DNA from: Clostridia bacterium
GTDB lineage: Bacteria > Bacillota > Sulfobacillia > SLMV01
NCBI GenBank assembly: GCA_003554565.1
Contig: PWGR01000046.1
Location: 1 to 6,952 of the forward strand
Length of the DNA: 6,952 nucleotides
Direction of reading: 5' to 3'
Part shown: in pieces, positions 6,367 through 6,952 of the stretch
Numbering within the stretch: position 1 is the first letter of the stretch
How the letters are laid out: every line of letters starts with the position of its first letter
Program-made: the position numbers and the translations under genes
Notes under the pieces: model-generated
The model's input: the letters and a program-made list of their open reading frames with translations, nothing else
The model's database searches: none
Told to the model about the DNA's origin: nothing

Positions 6367-6407
6367 GATCCCGGGTCCGGGGCTGACAAGCTCACTGATC
6401 CGGGATC
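6367..6407. repeat. 8-bp inverted repeat downstream of hslU
   Basis: GATCCCGG (6367-6374) and CCGGGATC (6400-6407) are perfect inverted copies 25 nt apart, about 50 bp after the hslU stop. The following bases (TGTCTGG) are not a U-tract, so termination or mRNA 3'-end protection is only a possibility. Confidence 0.45.
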
Positions 6408-6431
6408 TGTCTGGATATGGATCCGCACTCA

Positions 6432-6448
6432 GACGATAGATAATCGTC
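6432..6448. repeat. Small hairpin GACGAT-AGATA-ATCGTC
   Basis: A perfect 6-bp stem with a 5-nt loop. It could equally be a short palindromic binding site. There is no T-run after it. Confidence 0.35.
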
Positions 6449-6553
6449 ACAGCAGTAAGGCAGCAGGAGCGAAAGTGCTTTGATGTCCCGAGAGAAGAGG
6501 TAGCGAAAGAGGCCAGCTGAGCGTTGCAACGGCCATAAGCGCTGACTGGAAAG

Positions 6554-6578
6554 CGCTCCCGGACATCCCGCGGGAGCG
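6554..6578 (-). terminator. Possible terminator hairpin of the minus-strand gene
   Basis: CGCTCCCG (6554-6561) and CGGGAGCG (6571-6578) form a perfect GC-rich 8-bp stem with a 9-nt loop. Reading the minus strand, it starts 5 nt after the stop codon of the hypothetical protein and is followed only by a short T-rich stretch (CTTTCC), so it is a weak intrinsic terminator candidate. On the + strand it has no T-tract. Confidence 0.35.
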
Positions 6579-6583
6579 GGCTA

Positions 6584-6859
6584 TCAGTTGAGAAGCAACA
6601 ATCCCTGGTGTAAAGTGCGGATCAGTACATCCAGTTGCCGGAGCACGGGCCATTCATCCCCGTCAGGATGCATCCAGAAACAGACCTCTGTACCATCCTC
6701 CCCTGAGGCTACCCAATCTGTCAGCATTATTTGCCTGTGCGGGAATCCCCGCCGGATGGACTTGTGACCGCGAGAGGTATGGGTTTCTGAGAGCACGTGT
6801 TCGTCGGCGTCGAGTTCCCACCTGAACCGGCCCAGTGGAGACTTACCCATCTCCAGCAT
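6584..6859 (-). CDS. Unrecognised protein, C-terminal part after an apparent frameshift
   Basis: A 91-codon frame from ATG 6859 to TGA 6584-6586. I do not recognise the family. The sequence looks like a soluble globular protein end: it is rich in Trp, Asp, Glu and His (SPLGRFRWELDADEHVL, GHKSIRRGFPHRQIMLTDWV, GTEVCFWMHPDGDEWPVL) and finishes with an amphipathic leucine-rich stretch. There is no signal peptide or membrane segment. The internal ATG has no good ribosome site, and the adjoining upstream frame reads smoothly into it (RDTI joined to MLEMGKSPLG) if one base is added near 6858-6860. I infer that this is the 3' part of a longer minus-strand gene rather than a complete small gene. It faces away from the operon's direction and converges on hslU. 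Confidence 0.5.
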   Translation of the reverse strand: MLEMGKSPLGRFRWELDADEHVLSETHTSRGHKSIRRGFPHRQIMLTDWVASGEDGTEVCFWMHPDGDEWPVLRQLDVLIRTLHQGLLLLN

Positions 6860-6952
6860 ATGGTGTCTCTAAGGTATGGTCCGTAGGCGAACCCCCAGCT
6901 CTGGCGAATCCACATCTGGTCCCTCATGATGTCGAACCCGTTCAGATCTCCC
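6860..6952 (-). pseudogene. Unrecognised protein, upstream part in a different frame (partial at window edge)
   Basis: Reading leftward from the window edge, the minus strand gives GDLNGFDIMRDQMWIRQS and then WGFAYGPYLRDTI with no stop. This frame then runs on into low-quality sequence (CWRWVSLHWAG...) and stops at about 6727, while the neighbouring frame takes over with protein-like sequence at 6859. A single missing base near 6858-6860 would explain both. Whether this is a true mutation, a sequencing error or two separate overlapping frames cannot be settled here. The start of the gene lies outside the window. Confidence 0.42.

Larger units (their letters stand above)
6316..6583. other. Intergenic stretch without a supported gene
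   Basis: No frame on either strand shows a recognisable protein. The longest + strand possibility after hslU is a 36-codon frame (ATG 6329 to TAG 6439) with only a weak GAGAG site upstream and no familiar sequence. The stretch holds three inverted repeats: GATCCCGG/CCGGGATC (6367-6374, 6400-6407, 25-nt loop), GACGAT/ATCGTC (6432-6437, 6443-6448, 5-nt loop) and CGCTCCCG/CGGGAGCG (6554-6561, 6571-6578). No tRNA or rRNA pattern was seen. Confidence 0.6.

Noticed and set aside
6329..6439. 36-codon + strand frame after hslU
   Set aside because: It is short, has only a weak ribosome site, no recognised sequence, and overlaps an inverted repeat; kept only as a note in the intergenic entry.
5389..6450. 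353-codon minus-strand frame opposite hslU
   Set aside because: It is a shadow of hslU; its existence follows from hslU codon use, and the part beyond the hslU stop shows no recognisable domain.
1..6952. CRISPR array, tRNA or rRNA genes, complete insertion sequence, toxin-antitoxin or phage-defence system
   Set aside because: No spaced direct repeats, no tRNA or rRNA signatures, no transposase and no defence-type gene pair were seen; XerC is a housekeeping recombinase by context.

Overview
The window carries one intact, tightly packed housekeeping operon on the + strand, topA-xerC-hslV-hslU (about 1287-6315). It is flanked on both sides by eroded or gene-poor DNA. The base composition is moderately GC-rich. 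The operon's gene order, its reliance on TTG start codons with strong Shine-Dalgarno sequences, and the protein sequences point to a free-living bacterium. From memory of gene orders (dprA-topA-xerC-flgB in Treponema, hslV-hslU-flgB in Borrelia) a spirochaete is my best guess. A Firmicute is less likely, because there trmFO usually lies between topA and xerC and codY follows hslU. The assignment is an inference.

Layout. Positions 3-236 hold the last 77 residues of an ABC exporter (D-loop, H-loop). Positions 237-1286 have no intact gene. They contain a minus-strand remnant of a BASS/ACR3-type (arsenite or organic anion) transporter broken by a frameshift and an apparent deletion, an 18-bp perfect tandem duplication, and a structure resembling the 3' end (domains V-VI) of a group II intron. 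They also contain a strong hairpin and a plausible sigma-70 promoter for topA. From 1287 to 6315 run topA (three complete C-terminal zinc fingers), xerC (all six catalytic residues), hslV and hslU. Positions 6316-6583 show only inverted repeats. From 6584 to the window end, on the minus strand, lies an unrecognised protein whose reading frame appears to be split by one base.

How the genes work together. TopA relaxes negative supercoils, and XerC (with XerD) resolves chromosome dimers, so the first half of the operon concerns DNA topology and segregation. HslV and HslU are the peptidase and the ATP-driven unfoldase of one two-part protease. Junctions are tight: a 5-bp gap between topA and xerC, a 32-bp overlap of xerC and hslV, and a 52-bp gap before hslU. 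This implies cotranscription and translational coupling.

I see no convincing undescribed multi-gene system. The most interesting items are the decayed flanks (transporter relic, intron-like 3' end), the recurrent design in which a decoy in-frame start codon lies inside the Shine-Dalgarno sequence, and the HslV N-terminus, which has residues ahead of its catalytic threonine.
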